Shown here piece by piece: positions 37,220 to 45,994 of a stretch of DNA of 64,000 nt; within the stretch, counting starts at the first letter, position 1; every line of letters starts with the position of its first letter. Below the pieces are notes generated by a model. The model had not been told where the DNA came from and searched no databases. It saw only the letters and a program-made list of their open reading frames with translations. The DNA comes from Amycolatopsis sp. 2-15 (GTDB taxonomy: Bacteria; Actinomycetota; Actinomycetes; Mycobacteriales; Pseudonocardiaceae), in the NCBI RefSeq assembly GCF_030285625.1, contig NZ_CP127294.1:9370001-9434000 (forward strand). The letters are read 5' to 3'. The translations under genes and the position numbers were made by a program.

Positions 37220-38434
37220 TCAGGCCGCGCGGAGCGCGTCGCGCAGTTTCACCTTCGCCCCGGTGCGCATCACGGCGTTGCGGTAGATCCGCGCGGCCAG
37301 CCAGATCAAAAGCGGAATCAGCAGCACCACGAGTCCCACCGACACCACGGCTTCCCACACGGGCACCCCGCCCATGGCCAGCCGCATCGGCATCAGCGTC
37401 GGCGCGAAGACCGGGATCACGGAAAGGACCTCGGCGAACTTGTTCGACGGGTCCGAGGGCAGCACCGAGATGCCCACGACGTACCCGGCGATCACCAGCA
37501 TCAACGCCGGCGACACGGCACCGCTCACGTCCTCCTGCCGCGACACGAGCGCGCCGAGCGCGGCGAACACGATCGAATACATGAAGAACCCGAGCAAGTA
37601 CCAGACGACCAGCCAGACGACGGTGCCGATGGCCGCGGACGCCGAGATGGTGAGCACCCCCGTCCCCAGGCCGGCGGCGATCCCGACGATCCCGATCACG
37701 AGCATCTGGATCAACCCGACCGTGCCGATGCCGAGCACCTTGCCCGCCATCAGCTGCCACGGCTTGATGGTGGACAGCAGCAGCTCGACCACGCGCGACG
37801 TCTTCTCCTCGACCACGCCCTGCGCCACGCTCTGGCCGTTGAGCAGGAGCGACATGTAGATGAGGATGCCCGCGATGATGCCGAGCACGAGCTGCTGGCC
37901 GTCGTAGTCGTACGGCTTCTCCAGTGGCGGCAGCTCGTCGATGCTCGCACTCGCGACGGCGGCATCCACCTTCGCCGGATCACCGTTCTGCGCGAGGATC
38001 TCCGAGTTCTGCGCGACGCGGCCCGCGAGCACGGTGAGCACGTTCTTGAGGTTGCCGTCGAGGTCCTTCTCGACCTGCACGTGCACCCGGTCCGCGCCCT
38101 GGGCCAGCAGCGCGTCGATCGAGCCGTCCTTCAGCTTCGCGATCCCGGCCTGCTCGTCGGCGACGGGCTGCGTGGCGATGTCCTGCCCCACCGACTTCCC
38201 GATCGCCGCGAGCGGCGCCGACAGCGGTGCCGCGGCCGGCACGTAGCCGACGGTCGAATCGGGACCGCTGCTGCCGCCGACCAGCTTCAGCACCACGACC
38301 GCGGCCACGATGAGGATCAGCAGCACGAGCGTGCTGATCCGGTAGGCCTTGGACTTCAGCCGCGTGCTGATCTCGCGCGAGGCGACCAGGCCGACTCCGG
38401 ACAGCGGGCTCATGCGGACGTCGGGGGTGCTCAT
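37220..38434 (-). CDS. ABC-2 type exporter permease (NatB-like)
   Basis: 404 aa. First helix near residues 30-52, a large extracytoplasmic domain to about 180, then five or six helices. This is the NatB/DUF-type ABC-2 permease topology. The start overlaps the ATP-binding protein stop (ATGA), so both are one operon. The substrate (sodium, drug or lipid) is unknown. Confidence 0.88.
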   Translation of the reverse strand: MSTPDVRMSPLSGVGLVASREISTRLKSKAYRISTLVLLILIVAAVVVLKLVGGSSGPDSTVGYVPAAAPLSAPLAAIGKSVGQDIATQPVADEQAGIAKLKDGSIDALLAQGADRVHVQVEKDLDGNLKNVLTVLAGRVAQNSEILAQNGDPAKVDAAVASASIDELPPLEKPYDYDGQQLVLGIIAGILIYMSLLLNGQSVAQGVVEEKTSRVVELLLSTIKPWQLMAGKVLGIGTVGLIQMLVIGIVGIAAGLGTGVLTISASAAIGTVVWLVVWYLLGFFMYSIVFAALGALVSRQEDVSGAVSPALMLVIAGYVVGISVLPSDPSNKFAEVLSVIPVFAPTLMPMRLAMGGVPVWEAVVSVGLVVLLIPLLIWLAARIYRNAVMRTGAKVKLRDALRAA

Positions 38435-39354
38435 GCCGCCGCCTCCTCGTGGTGGTGCTCGGTGACGGCGGTCCGGAACAGGTCGGTCAGCGACGGGAGC
38501 TTCCGCGCGAACTCGCGCACCGGCCCGGTCGCCAGCGCCGCGCGCAGCACGACCTGGTCGTCGGCACCGTCGGCCAGCTCGAGCTCGGTCACCGAACCGT
38601 CGCGGCCCAGCACCGTGACACCGGGCAGGTTCGCCGCCCAGCCCTCGGCCGCCTGCGGCGCGTCGACGAGCAGCCGCACGGTGCCGCCGGCCCGCAGCTG
38701 CGAGACGGTGCCCATCGCCTCCATCCGTCCACTCCGGACGATCCCGATGCGGTCGCAGAGGCGCTCCACCAGATCGAGCTGGTGGCTCGAGAACACCACC
38801 GGCACACCGTCGGCCGCCTTCTCCTTGAGCACCTTGCTCATCACGTCGACCGCGACCGGGTCCAGGCCAGAGAACGGCTCGTCCAGCACGAGGATGCGGG
38901 GCTCGTGCACCAGGGCGGCCGCGAGCTGCACACGCTGCTGGTTGCCGAGGCTGAGCTTCTCCACCTCGTCGCCTCGGCGCGCGGCCACGCCGAGGCGTTC
39001 GGTCCAGCGCTCGGTCGACGCCTTCGCGTCGGCCGCCGACATCCCGTGCAGCCGCGCGAGGTACGTCAGCTGCTCACCCACCTTCATCTTCGGGTACAAA
39101 CCACGCTCTTCCGGCATGTACCCGATGTGCCGCCGGGTTTCGTGCGTGATCGGCGAACCCGCGAAGCGGACTTCGCCCGCGTCCGCGCTCAGCACCCCGA
39201 GCGCGATGCGCATCGTGGTGGTCTTGCCCGCGCCGTTGCTGCCGACGAAGCCGAACAGCTCGCCGGGCCGCACGTCGAAAGTCATCTTCTCCAGTGCCAC
39301 GACGGTGCCGTAGCGTTTGGAGACCGCGTCGATCTCCAGTCCGGGCTCTGGCAT
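38431..39354 (-). CDS. ABC transporter ATP-binding protein (NatA-like)
   Basis: 307 aa. Walker A G-S-N-G-A-G-K-T-T near residue 38, signature L-S-L-G-N-Q-Q-R near 131, Walker B I-L-V-L-D-E-P near 151 and the switch His in S-S-H-Q near 184, plus a C-terminal DUF4162-like extension. It energises the permease encoded immediately downstream. Family-level function secure. Confidence 0.93.
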   Translation of the reverse strand: MPEPGLEIDAVSKRYGTVVALEKMTFDVRPGELFGFVGSNGAGKTTTMRIALGVLSADAGEVRFAGSPITHETRRHIGYMPEERGLYPKMKVGEQLTYLARLHGMSAADAKASTERWTERLGVAARRGDEVEKLSLGNQQRVQLAAALVHEPRILVLDEPFSGLDPVAVDVMSKVLKEKAADGVPVVFSSHQLDLVERLCDRIGIVRSGRMEAMGTVSQLRAGGTVRLLVDAPQAAEGWAANLPGVTVLGRDGSVTELELADGADDQVVLRAALATGPVREFARKLPSLTDLFRTAVTEHHHEEAAA

Positions 39355-39513
39355 CGGCCCTTTCCCCCTTGTTGTCGGATTTGGTGACGTACATCACCGG
39401 TTACGGATCGTAGAGATCCCGCTTGACGGTGCCTAGCGCCCCGGGTTGCGTGTCCGCGGCCGAAAGTTGCCGATCGAATGTCCAACTAGGATTCCAGCGG
39501 AGGATCGGAACGA

Positions 39514-40725
39514 ATGGCAGAGACGACGGGGCGCCGAGTCCCGAAGCACCACGGGCTGTCGGCGAAGACGCTGCGCTCGCTCGACCACGCCTCGGGGCGG
39601 CTCGCGAGCGCGAGCGTCGCAGTGATGGAACGCCGGCTGGTGTGGTTCGGGCGGCTGCCCGCCGACCAGCGCGCCAGCGTGCTGCTGATCACGCAGGCGG
39701 GCGCGGCGGGGTTCGTCGACTGGCTGCGCGACTCGAAGGAAGCGCTCAAGCTCACCACCGAGGCGTTCCGCGACGCGCCGGCCGAGCTGTCGCGCTACAT
39801 CAGCCTGCGCCAGGCCGTGAGCATGGTGCGGCTCGCGATCGAGCAGTTCGAGGAACAGCTGCCGGAGTTCGCCGCGAGCGAGGCCGAGCGCGCGGCCCTG
39901 ATCGAGGGAATCCTGCGCTACGGCAGGGAGATCGCGTTCGCCGCGGCCAACTCCTACGCGGCGGCGGCCGAGGCGCGCGGCGCGTGGGACGCGCGGCTGG
40001 AGGCGCTGGTCGTCGACGGCATCGTGCGCGGCGACGCCGAAGAGGCCGTGCTCTCGCGCGCGGCCGCGCTCGGCTGGGACCCCGCGTCGGCGGCGACCGT
40101 GATCGTGGGCAACCCGCCTTCGGAGGACCCGCCGACGGTCGTGTTCGAGGTCCGCAGCCGCGCCGCGCGCGTCGGCCGGCCCGTGCTGCTGTCGGTGCAG
40201 GGCTCACGGCTGGTGATCGTGATCGGCGGCCCGACCGAAGGCGGCGTGAAGGAACGCGAAACGCTCTCGCGGATGTCCGCGGTGTTCGCCGACGGTCCCG
40301 TGGTCGCCGGCCCGACCGTGCCGTCGCTCGCCGAGGCGCACCACAGCGCGGCCGAAGCGCTTTCGGGCCTGCGCGCGGTGGTCGGCTGGCCGGGCGCGCC
40401 GCGGCCCGTCCGCTCCGACGACCTGCTGCCCGAGCGCGCGCTCTCAGGTGATCCCGAGGCCGAGCGCCTGCTGGTGGAGCTCGTGGCGCGGCCACTGGAG
40501 GAGGCGGGCCCCGCGTTGCAGCGCACGGTGGAGACCTACCTCGAAAGCGGCGGCGTGCTCGAACGCTGCGCGCAGACGTTGTTCGTGCACCCCAATACCG
40601 TGCGGTACCGGCTGCGCAAAGCGGCCGAGCTCACCGGCCGCAACCCCACCGAACCGCGTGACGCGTTCGTGCTCCGGGCCGCGCTCACCGTCGGCCGGCT
40701 CGCCCGTGGCCGCGGCCTGTGGTGA
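39514..40725 (+). CDS. fasR: PucR-family regulator FasR of fatty acid synthesis
   Basis: 403 aa, ATG with GGAGG upstream. N-terminal helical region L-D-H-A-S-G-R-L-A-S-A-S-V (residues 25-40), long GGDEF-like central region and C-terminal HTH_30 (E-S-G-G-V-L-E-R-C-A-Q, then H-P-N-T-V-R-Y-R-L-R near 360). In Streptomyces and mycobacteria the homologous gene sits before fabD and activates the FAS operon. Here it is likewise directly upstream of fabD-fabH-acpP-fabF. Confidence 0.88.
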   Translation: MAETTGRRVPKHHGLSAKTLRSLDHASGRLASASVAVMERRLVWFGRLPADQRASVLLITQAGAAGFVDWLRDSKEALKLTTEAFRDAPAELSRYISLRQAVSMVRLAIEQFEEQLPEFAASEAERAALIEGILRYGREIAFAAANSYAAAAEARGAWDARLEALVVDGIVRGDAEEAVLSRAAALGWDPASAATVIVGNPPSEDPPTVVFEVRSRAARVGRPVLLSVQGSRLVIVIGGPTEGGVKERETLSRMSAVFADGPVVAGPTVPSLAEAHHSAAEALSGLRAVVGWPGAPRPVRSDDLLPERALSGDPEAERLLVELVARPLEEAGPALQRTVETYLESGGVLERCAQTLFVHPNTVRYRLRKAAELTGRNPTEPRDAFVLRAALTVGRLARGRGLW

Positions 40726-40860
40726 CGCTCGCGGCAGACTCAGCGGTGACGCGGCGTGACGCGCCGGCGTGCGACACCGGTCCCGTGACAGACTTCACGA
40801 CAAGCGATGGTTGAATCCCACAAGGCATCTGGGTTAAGGGCAAGGTTCTCTCGCGGGTCT

Positions 40861-40877
40861 TTGGAGGTTTCCTCCAA
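40861..40877. promoter_or_regulatory. candidate FasR operator upstream of fabD
   Basis: TTGGAGG-TTT-CCTCCAA is a perfect 7-bp inverted repeat with a 3-base centre, 70 bases before the fabD start and downstream of a TTGAAT-N17-TTAAGG promoter-like pair (40811-40839). Location fits regulator binding, but the hairpin could also act in the mRNA. Confidence 0.45.
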
Positions 40878-40946
40878 TAACCCCGCACGGACTTGGTGAC
40901 CGCCCGCATCTGGGTGCGCACCCCCGCCCGTGGTGTCATAGACGAC

Positions 40947-41870
40947 GTGACAGCAGCAGTCCTCTCCCCCGGCCAGGGCTCACAGGCCCCCGGCATGCTT
41001 TCCCCGTGGCTCGAGACCGACGGCGCACGCGCGCGCGTCGAGGAGTGGTCCGCCCGCGCCGGGCTCGACCTCGTCCGCCTCGGCACGGAAGGCGACGCCG
41101 AGGAGATCCAGGACACCGCGGTCACGCAGCCGCTGATCGTCACGCTCTCGCTGCTCTCGTTCGAGCGCCTGCAGCAGGTGGCACCGGTGGCCGACGACGC
41201 ACCGGTGGCCGGCCACTCCGTGGGCGAGCTCGCCGCCGCCGCGATCGCCGGGGTGCTGACCCCGGCCGACGCCGTGGCGCTGGCCGCGGTGCGCGGCGCC
41301 GAGATGGCCAAGGCCTGCGCGCTGGAGCCGACGTCGATGGCGGCCGTGATGCTCGGTGACCCCGAGCAGGTCGTCGCGTGGCTCGAAGGTCAGGGCCTGA
41401 CCGCGGCCAACCGCAACGGCGCCGGCCAGATCGTCGCCTCGGGCCCGGCCGACGCCATCGAGCGGATCGTCGCCGAACCCCTGGAGGGCACGAAGATCCG
41501 TGCGCTCAAGGTCGCGGGAGCCTTCCACACGCCGTACATGGCGCCGGCGGAAGACGCCCTTCGCGAGCACGCCGCCGGCCTCACCCCGGCCGACCCCACG
41601 CGCCCGCTGCTGTCGAACGCCGACGGCACCGTGGTCACCAGCGGCACCGAGTACCTGCGCCGGCTCATCGCGCAGGTCACCCGGCCCGTGCGCTGGGACC
41701 TCACGATGGACGGCCTCGTGTCGCTCGGCGTGAACAGCACCGTCGAACTCGCGCCCGCGGGCACGCTGACCGGCCTGGTCAAGCGGCAGCTCAAGGGTGT
41801 CGTCACCACAACCACCGCGCTGAAGACGCCGGCCGAGCTGGCGAAGCTGCGCGAGGAGGACGCCCAGTGA
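40947..41870 (+). CDS. fabD: malonyl-CoA:ACP transacylase
   Basis: 307 aa from the GTG at 40947. G-Q-G-S-Q at the N-terminus, nucleophile in G-H-S-V-G-E near residue 91 and catalytic His in A-F-H-T-P near 194. It loads malonyl groups on ACP to start fatty acid elongation. First gene of the fabD-fabH-acpP-fabF operon. Confidence 0.95.
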   Translation: MTAAVLSPGQGSQAPGMLSPWLETDGARARVEEWSARAGLDLVRLGTEGDAEEIQDTAVTQPLIVTLSLLSFERLQQVAPVADDAPVAGHSVGELAAAAIAGVLTPADAVALAAVRGAEMAKACALEPTSMAAVMLGDPEQVVAWLEGQGLTAANRNGAGQIVASGPADAIERIVAEPLEGTKIRALKVAGAFHTPYMAPAEDALREHAAGLTPADPTRPLLSNADGTVVTSGTEYLRRLIAQVTRPVRWDLTMDGLVSLGVNSTVELAPAGTLTGLVKRQLKGVVTTTTALKTPAELAKLREEDAQ

Positions 41871-42850
41871 CCGACCGTCCCAGCCTGCGCCTGACCGCGG
41901 GCCCCAGCAGCACCCGCATCCTCGGCGTCGGCAGCCACCAGCCCGAGCGCGTCGTGACCAACGACGACCTGTCCGAACTCATGGACACCAACGACCAGTG
42001 GATCCGCGAGCGCGTGGGCATCATCGAGCGCCGCTTCGGGAACAAGGACGAGCTACTCGTCGACTTCGCCGTCGCCGCGGGTCAAGCCGCGCTGGCCGAC
42101 GCGGGCGTCGATCCGTCCGAAGTGGACACGGTCATCCTGCCGAACTGCACGATGCCCTCGCAGATCCCGAACGCCGCCGCGCAGGTGGCGGCGCGGATCG
42201 GCATCCCGAGCCCCGGCGCCTTCGACCTCAACGCCGCGTGCGCCGGCTTCTGCTACGGCCTCGGCGTGGCCTCGGACCTGATCCGCGCCGGCTCCGCGAA
42301 GAAGGTGCTCGTGATCGGCGCCGAGAAGCTCACCGACGTGGTGGACCCGACCGACCGCGCCAACGCGATCATCTTCGCCGACGGCGCGGGCGCCGCGGTG
42401 GTCGGCGGCTCCGACGAGCCGGGCATCGGCCCGGTCGTGTGGGGCAGCGCGGGTGACCTCGTGGACCTGATCTCCATGCGCGACGAGAAGTGGATCTACC
42501 AGGAGGGCCAGTCGGTCTTCCGCTGGGCGACCACGAAGATCGCGCCGATCGCGATGCGCGCGCTGGAAGCCGCGGGACTTCAGCCGTCCGATGTGGACGT
42601 GCTGATCCCGCACCAGGCCAACCTGCGCATCGTCGAATCGATCGCGAAGAAGCTGCGCGCCGCCGGCGCGCGCGAGGACATGGTCGTGGCCGACGACATC
42701 AAGTACTCCGGCAACACCTCGTCGGCGTCGATTCCCTTGGCACTGGACCACATGCGCAAGGCGGGCACCGCGAAGCCGGGTGACGTCGTGCTGGCGATCG
42801 GTTTCGGCGCCGGGCTCTCGTATGCCGGACAGGCCTTCGTCTGCCCCTGA
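41867..42850 (+). CDS. fabH: 3-oxoacyl-ACP synthase III
   Basis: 327 aa from the GTG at 41867, overlapping the fabD stop (GTGA). Catalytic Cys in N-A-A-C-A-G-F near residue 126, His in P-H-Q-A-N near 250 and Asn in K-Y-S-G-N-T near 280. It condenses the acyl-CoA starter with malonyl-ACP and so sets the branched or straight chain type. Confidence 0.95.
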   Translation: MTDRPSLRLTAGPSSTRILGVGSHQPERVVTNDDLSELMDTNDQWIRERVGIIERRFGNKDELLVDFAVAAGQAALADAGVDPSEVDTVILPNCTMPSQIPNAAAQVAARIGIPSPGAFDLNAACAGFCYGLGVASDLIRAGSAKKVLVIGAEKLTDVVDPTDRANAIIFADGAGAAVVGGSDEPGIGPVVWGSAGDLVDLISMRDEKWIYQEGQSVFRWATTKIAPIAMRALEAAGLQPSDVDVLIPHQANLRIVESIAKKLRAAGAREDMVVADDIKYSGNTSSASIPLALDHMRKAGTAKPGDVVLAIGFGAGLSYAGQAFVCP

Positions 42851-42921
42851 TGGATACTTCCCTCGCGGGCGCTGTGCCCGCGAGGTGGACCTGTAGAAGA
42901 ACCGAGAAGGGAACAACTCCA

Positions 42922-43167
42922 ATGGCTGACAACGCTGAGATCCTCGCCGGCCTCGCCGAGATCGTCGAAGAGGTGGCCGGTGTGGCTCAGGACGACGTCA
43001 CCGCCGAGAAGTCGTTCGTGGACGACCTGGACATCGACTCGCTGTCGATGGTCGAGATCGCCGTGCAGGCCGAGGACAAGTTCGGCGTCAAGATCCCGGA
43101 CGACGAGCTCGCCAACCTGAAGACCGTCGGCGACGCGGTGAACTACGTGTCCGCCAACTCGAAGTAA
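42922..43167 (+). CDS. acpP: acyl carrier protein
   Basis: 81 aa, ATG with AAGGGA upstream. The 4'-phosphopantetheine attachment Ser is in D-I-D-S-L-S-M-V-E near residue 42; very acidic four-helix protein. Carries growing acyl chains for FabD, FabH and FabF encoded around it. Confidence 0.96.
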   Translation: MADNAEILAGLAEIVEEVAGVAQDDVTAEKSFVDDLDIDSLSMVEIAVQAEDKFGVKIPDDELANLKTVGDAVNYVSANSK

Positions 43168-43231
43168 GTCCTCTTCGTACCCGGGCCGGGGATGCTCCCC
43201 GGTCCGGAGCCGACACCTTGGGGAGACTCCC

Positions 43232-44482
43232 ATGAGCAACATCGACGTCGTGATCACCGGTATGGGGGCGACCACGCCCCTCGGCGGGGACGTCGCGTCC
43301 ACCTGGGACGGCCTGCTGTCCGGCCGCAGCGGCATCCGCCCGCTGACCGCGGACTGGGTCGAGGAGCTCGGCCTGCCCGTGAAGATCGGGGCGACGCTGG
43401 CCGTCGATCCGTCCGAGGTCCTGCCGCGGGTCCAGGCCCGCCGGCTGGACCGGTGCGAGCAGGTGGCGATCATCGCCGCCCGCCAGGCCTGGGCCGACGC
43501 GGGGTTCGCCGAGCAGACCGACGAGCACACCGACGTCGAGCCGGAACGCCTCGGCGTGTCGATCGGCACCGGTGTCGGTGGCCCGATGACGCTGCTGAGC
43601 CAGAACGACCTGTTGCACCAGCAGGGGCTCCGCAAGGTGTCGCCGCTCACCGTGCCGATGCTGATGCCCAACGGGCCGGCGGCACACGTGAGCATCGACC
43701 TCAAGGCGCGGGCGGGGGTCCACTCCCCCGCTTCGGCCTGCGCCTCCGGCGCCGAGGGCATCGCCACCGGCTACGAGATGATCCGGTCCGGCCGGGCCGA
43801 CGTCGTGGTCGCCGGCGGGACCGAGGCGTGCATCCACCCGATCACCCTCGCGGGCTTCGCCCAGGCGCGCACGGTGTCGACCCGCAACGACGACCCGGCG
43901 GCCGCGTCTCGGCCGTTCGACGCCGGCCGCGACGGCTTCGTGCTCGGCGAAGGCGCCGGGGTGGTCGTGCTGGAGCGGGCCGACCTCGCCAAGGAGCGCG
44001 GCGCGCGGATCTACGCGACGCTCGCCGGCTACGGCATCACGTCCGACGCCTACCACATCACGGGCAACCACCCGGAAGGCATCGGGCAGATCGCGGCGAT
44101 GCGGGCGGCCATGAGCATGGCCGGCCTGTCCCCGGCGGACATCGGTCACGTCAACGCGCACGCAACGTCCACTGTGGTCGGTGACATCGGCGAGGCGGCG
44201 GCGATCCGCAAGGCCGTGGGCGACCACGCCGTGGTCACCGCTCCGAAGGGCGCGCTCGGCCACCTCGTCGGCGGTGCCGGCGCGGTCGAGGGCATCGCCA
44301 CGATCCTCGCGCTCTACGAAGGCGTGGTGCCCGCCACGCTGAACCTCACCGATCCCGACCCGAAGGTGCAGCTCGACGTGGTGTCGGGCGAGAACCGCAA
44401 GGTCGAGCTCACCGCGGCGCTCAGCAACTCGTTCGGCTTCGGCGGGCACAACACCGCCCTGCTGTTCACGCCGGCCGCCTGA
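43232..44482 (+). CDS. fabF: 3-oxoacyl-ACP synthase II (KasA/FabF type)
   Basis: 416 aa, ATG with GGGAGA upstream. Catalytic triad visible: Cys in A-S-A-C-A-S-G-A near residue 169, His in V-N-A-H-A-T near 308 and His in A-L-G-H-L-V near 345. It elongates acyl-ACP by two carbons. Last gene of the operon, followed by a very strong terminator. Confidence 0.95.
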   Translation: MSNIDVVITGMGATTPLGGDVASTWDGLLSGRSGIRPLTADWVEELGLPVKIGATLAVDPSEVLPRVQARRLDRCEQVAIIAARQAWADAGFAEQTDEHTDVEPERLGVSIGTGVGGPMTLLSQNDLLHQQGLRKVSPLTVPMLMPNGPAAHVSIDLKARAGVHSPASACASGAEGIATGYEMIRSGRADVVVAGGTEACIHPITLAGFAQARTVSTRNDDPAAASRPFDAGRDGFVLGEGAGVVVLERADLAKERGARIYATLAGYGITSDAYHITGNHPEGIGQIAAMRAAMSMAGLSPADIGHVNAHATSTVVGDIGEAAAIRKAVGDHAVVTAPKGALGHLVGGAGAVEGIATILALYEGVVPATLNLTDPDPKVQLDVVSGENRKVELTAALSNSFGFGGHNTALLFTPAA

Positions 44483-44493
44483 TCGGTTCCACC

Positions 44494-44540
44494 GCAACGA
44501 ATCAGGGCCCCTCCCGGCGTGGGAGGGGCCCTGATTCGTT
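44494..44540. terminator. strong bidirectional terminator after fabF
   Basis: A perfect 21-bp stem (CAACGAATCAGGGCCCC at its base) with a 5-base GGCGT loop, between the convergent fabF and the following minus-strand gene. Confidence 0.85.
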
Positions 44541-44556
44541 GTCCGGGCGGGCAGGT

Positions 44557-45150
44557 TCAGCACTTCTCCTGTTCGGGCAGGGTCCCGGCGGTGACGGTGT
44601 CGATCTTGTACCCGCCGCCTTCGAAGATCATCGGCAGCACCAGGCGCCAGCGGATGCAGCCCTCCTTGAGCCCTTCCGGTGCCTCGTGGGACGACTGCGT
44701 GCTGGTGAAGCCCACGAGCACCCGCAGCGACGTGCCGGCGCCGGGTTCGATGCGGTACAGCAGGATGCTGCCGTCCTTCGTGGACCGGTAGTCATTGGTC
44801 CACGTCGTGCGGGGGTTCTCCGCGATGCGCGCCTTGCTGACCGAGCGCGCCCATTGGTCGTAATCGTGGTGGTTGATACCGTCGAAGTAGTCCTGCAGCA
44901 CGGCGCGCACGGCGTCGTAGTCGGGGTGCCGGGCGCCGTCCTCGGTGACCTTGACGTCACCGGGGCCGGGCTGGTCGTCCTTGTCCACCGGTGTCGGCGT
45001 CGTGAGGGCGATGGGGTCGGCGGCGTCGACGACTGGGCGGCGGTACAGCTCGCGCGCGAGCAGGCCGCCGCCGACGGTGATCGACAACACCACGACGAGG
45101 ACGGGTACCAGCCACCGCTGGCGAGCGGGCGCGGGCGGACGAGCGGTCAC
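44557..45150 (-). CDS. hypothetical membrane-anchored protein
   Basis: 197 aa from the GTG at 45150. One N-terminal helix near residues 12-32 (L-V-P-V-L-V-V-V-L-S-I), then an exported domain with D-Y-F-D-G-I-N-H-H-D-Y-D-Q-W near residue 85, ending in the Cys of E-Q-E-K-C. It resembles extracellular NTF2-like lipoprotein-type domains of actinomycetes, but I do not assign a family. Confidence 0.75.
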   Translation of the reverse strand: MTARPPAPARQRWLVPVLVVVLSITVGGGLLARELYRRPVVDAADPIALTTPTPVDKDDQPGPGDVKVTEDGARHPDYDAVRAVLQDYFDGINHHDYDQWARSVSKARIAENPRTTWTNDYRSTKDGSILLYRIEPGAGTSLRVLVGFTSTQSSHEAPEGLKEGCIRWRLVLPMIFEGGGYKIDTVTAGTLPEQEKC

Positions 45151-45181
45151 CCCCGAGAGGGTACCCACCCGCCCACGGGTG

Positions 45182-45685
45182 TCACCCGACCTGGTGCAGC
45201 CACGTGACGGGAGCGCCGTCGCCGGCGTGGCGGTAGGGTTCGAGCGCCTCGTCCCAGCTCGCCGCGAGCAGCTCGTCCAGTTTGTGCGCCAGTGACTCGC
45301 CGCCACGGGTCATGCTCACGAGGGCGCGCAGCTGGTCCTCGCCCACCACGATGTCGCCGTTGGCGCTGGTACGGCCGTGCCACAGGCCTAGTCCGGGCGC
45401 GAAACAGAACCGTTCGCCGTCGACGCCGGCGCTGGGTTCCTCGGTGACCTCGAAGCGCAGCATCGGCCACGCCTTGAGCGCCGAGGCCAGCTTGCCCGCG
45501 GTACCGGAAGGCGCGCGCCAGCCGCACTCGGCACGCAACTGTCCGGGACTGGCGGGCTGCGCCGTCCACTTCAGCTCGACTCGGGCTCCGAGGGTGCCCG
45601 AAATAGCCCACTCGACGTGCGGACACACCGCAGACGGCGACGAGTGGACGTACACCACACCTCGGGTGTTGCCACGGGTGCTCAC
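45182..45685 (-). CDS. DUF3145 family conserved actinobacterial protein
   Basis: 167 aa. S-T-R-G-N-T-R-G-V-V-Y-V-H-S-S-P near the N-terminus and W-A-I-S-G-T-L-G; G-L-W-H-G-R-T near residue 105. Conserved next to the fab operon in many actinobacteria (as beside S. coelicolor fabF), function unknown. No membrane segment. Confidence 0.9.
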   Translation of the reverse strand: MSTRGNTRGVVYVHSSPSAVCPHVEWAISGTLGARVELKWTAQPASPGQLRAECGWRAPSGTAGKLASALKAWPMLRFEVTEEPSAGVDGERFCFAPGLGLWHGRTSANGDIVVGEDQLRALVSMTRGGESLAHKLDELLAASWDEALEPYRHAGDGAPVTWLHQVG

Positions 45686-45994
45686 TGCTGACCTCCGCTT
45701 GCTCGACGAGGGACGTCTTCCCCTACGACCTCTCGAGCTTCGCTTCGGCTGGTGGGCTCCGTATCACTTCCCGCTGTGTCGTTCTTGCTGTGTCACTTCT
45801 CTTGCTGCGCCACTTCCCGAACTGTGTAGCACATTCTGCACCCCAACCGTGCCGTTTGGCCACACGAACACCACAAGTCGCACGGGAATCCCCCTTGAGG
45901 AGGGAGGCTCGCCGACGCGTCCGCGTGTAGCACGGATCTGCGGGGTCGGCACGCTAGCGTGGGCCGCGAAACGGACGAGGTGAGGAGGGTTTCG
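45686..45994. promoter_or_regulatory. divergent promoter region with imperfect direct repeats
   Basis: 309 bp. Around 45767-45830 the elements CACTTCCCG, GCTGTGTC and CTTGCTG recur imperfectly (TCACTTCCCGCTGTGTCG, then GCTGTGTCACTTC, then GCCACTTCCCG). They could be regulator sites for the DUF3145 gene. The ribosome site GAGGAGGG of the next gene is at the right edge. Confidence 0.4.
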
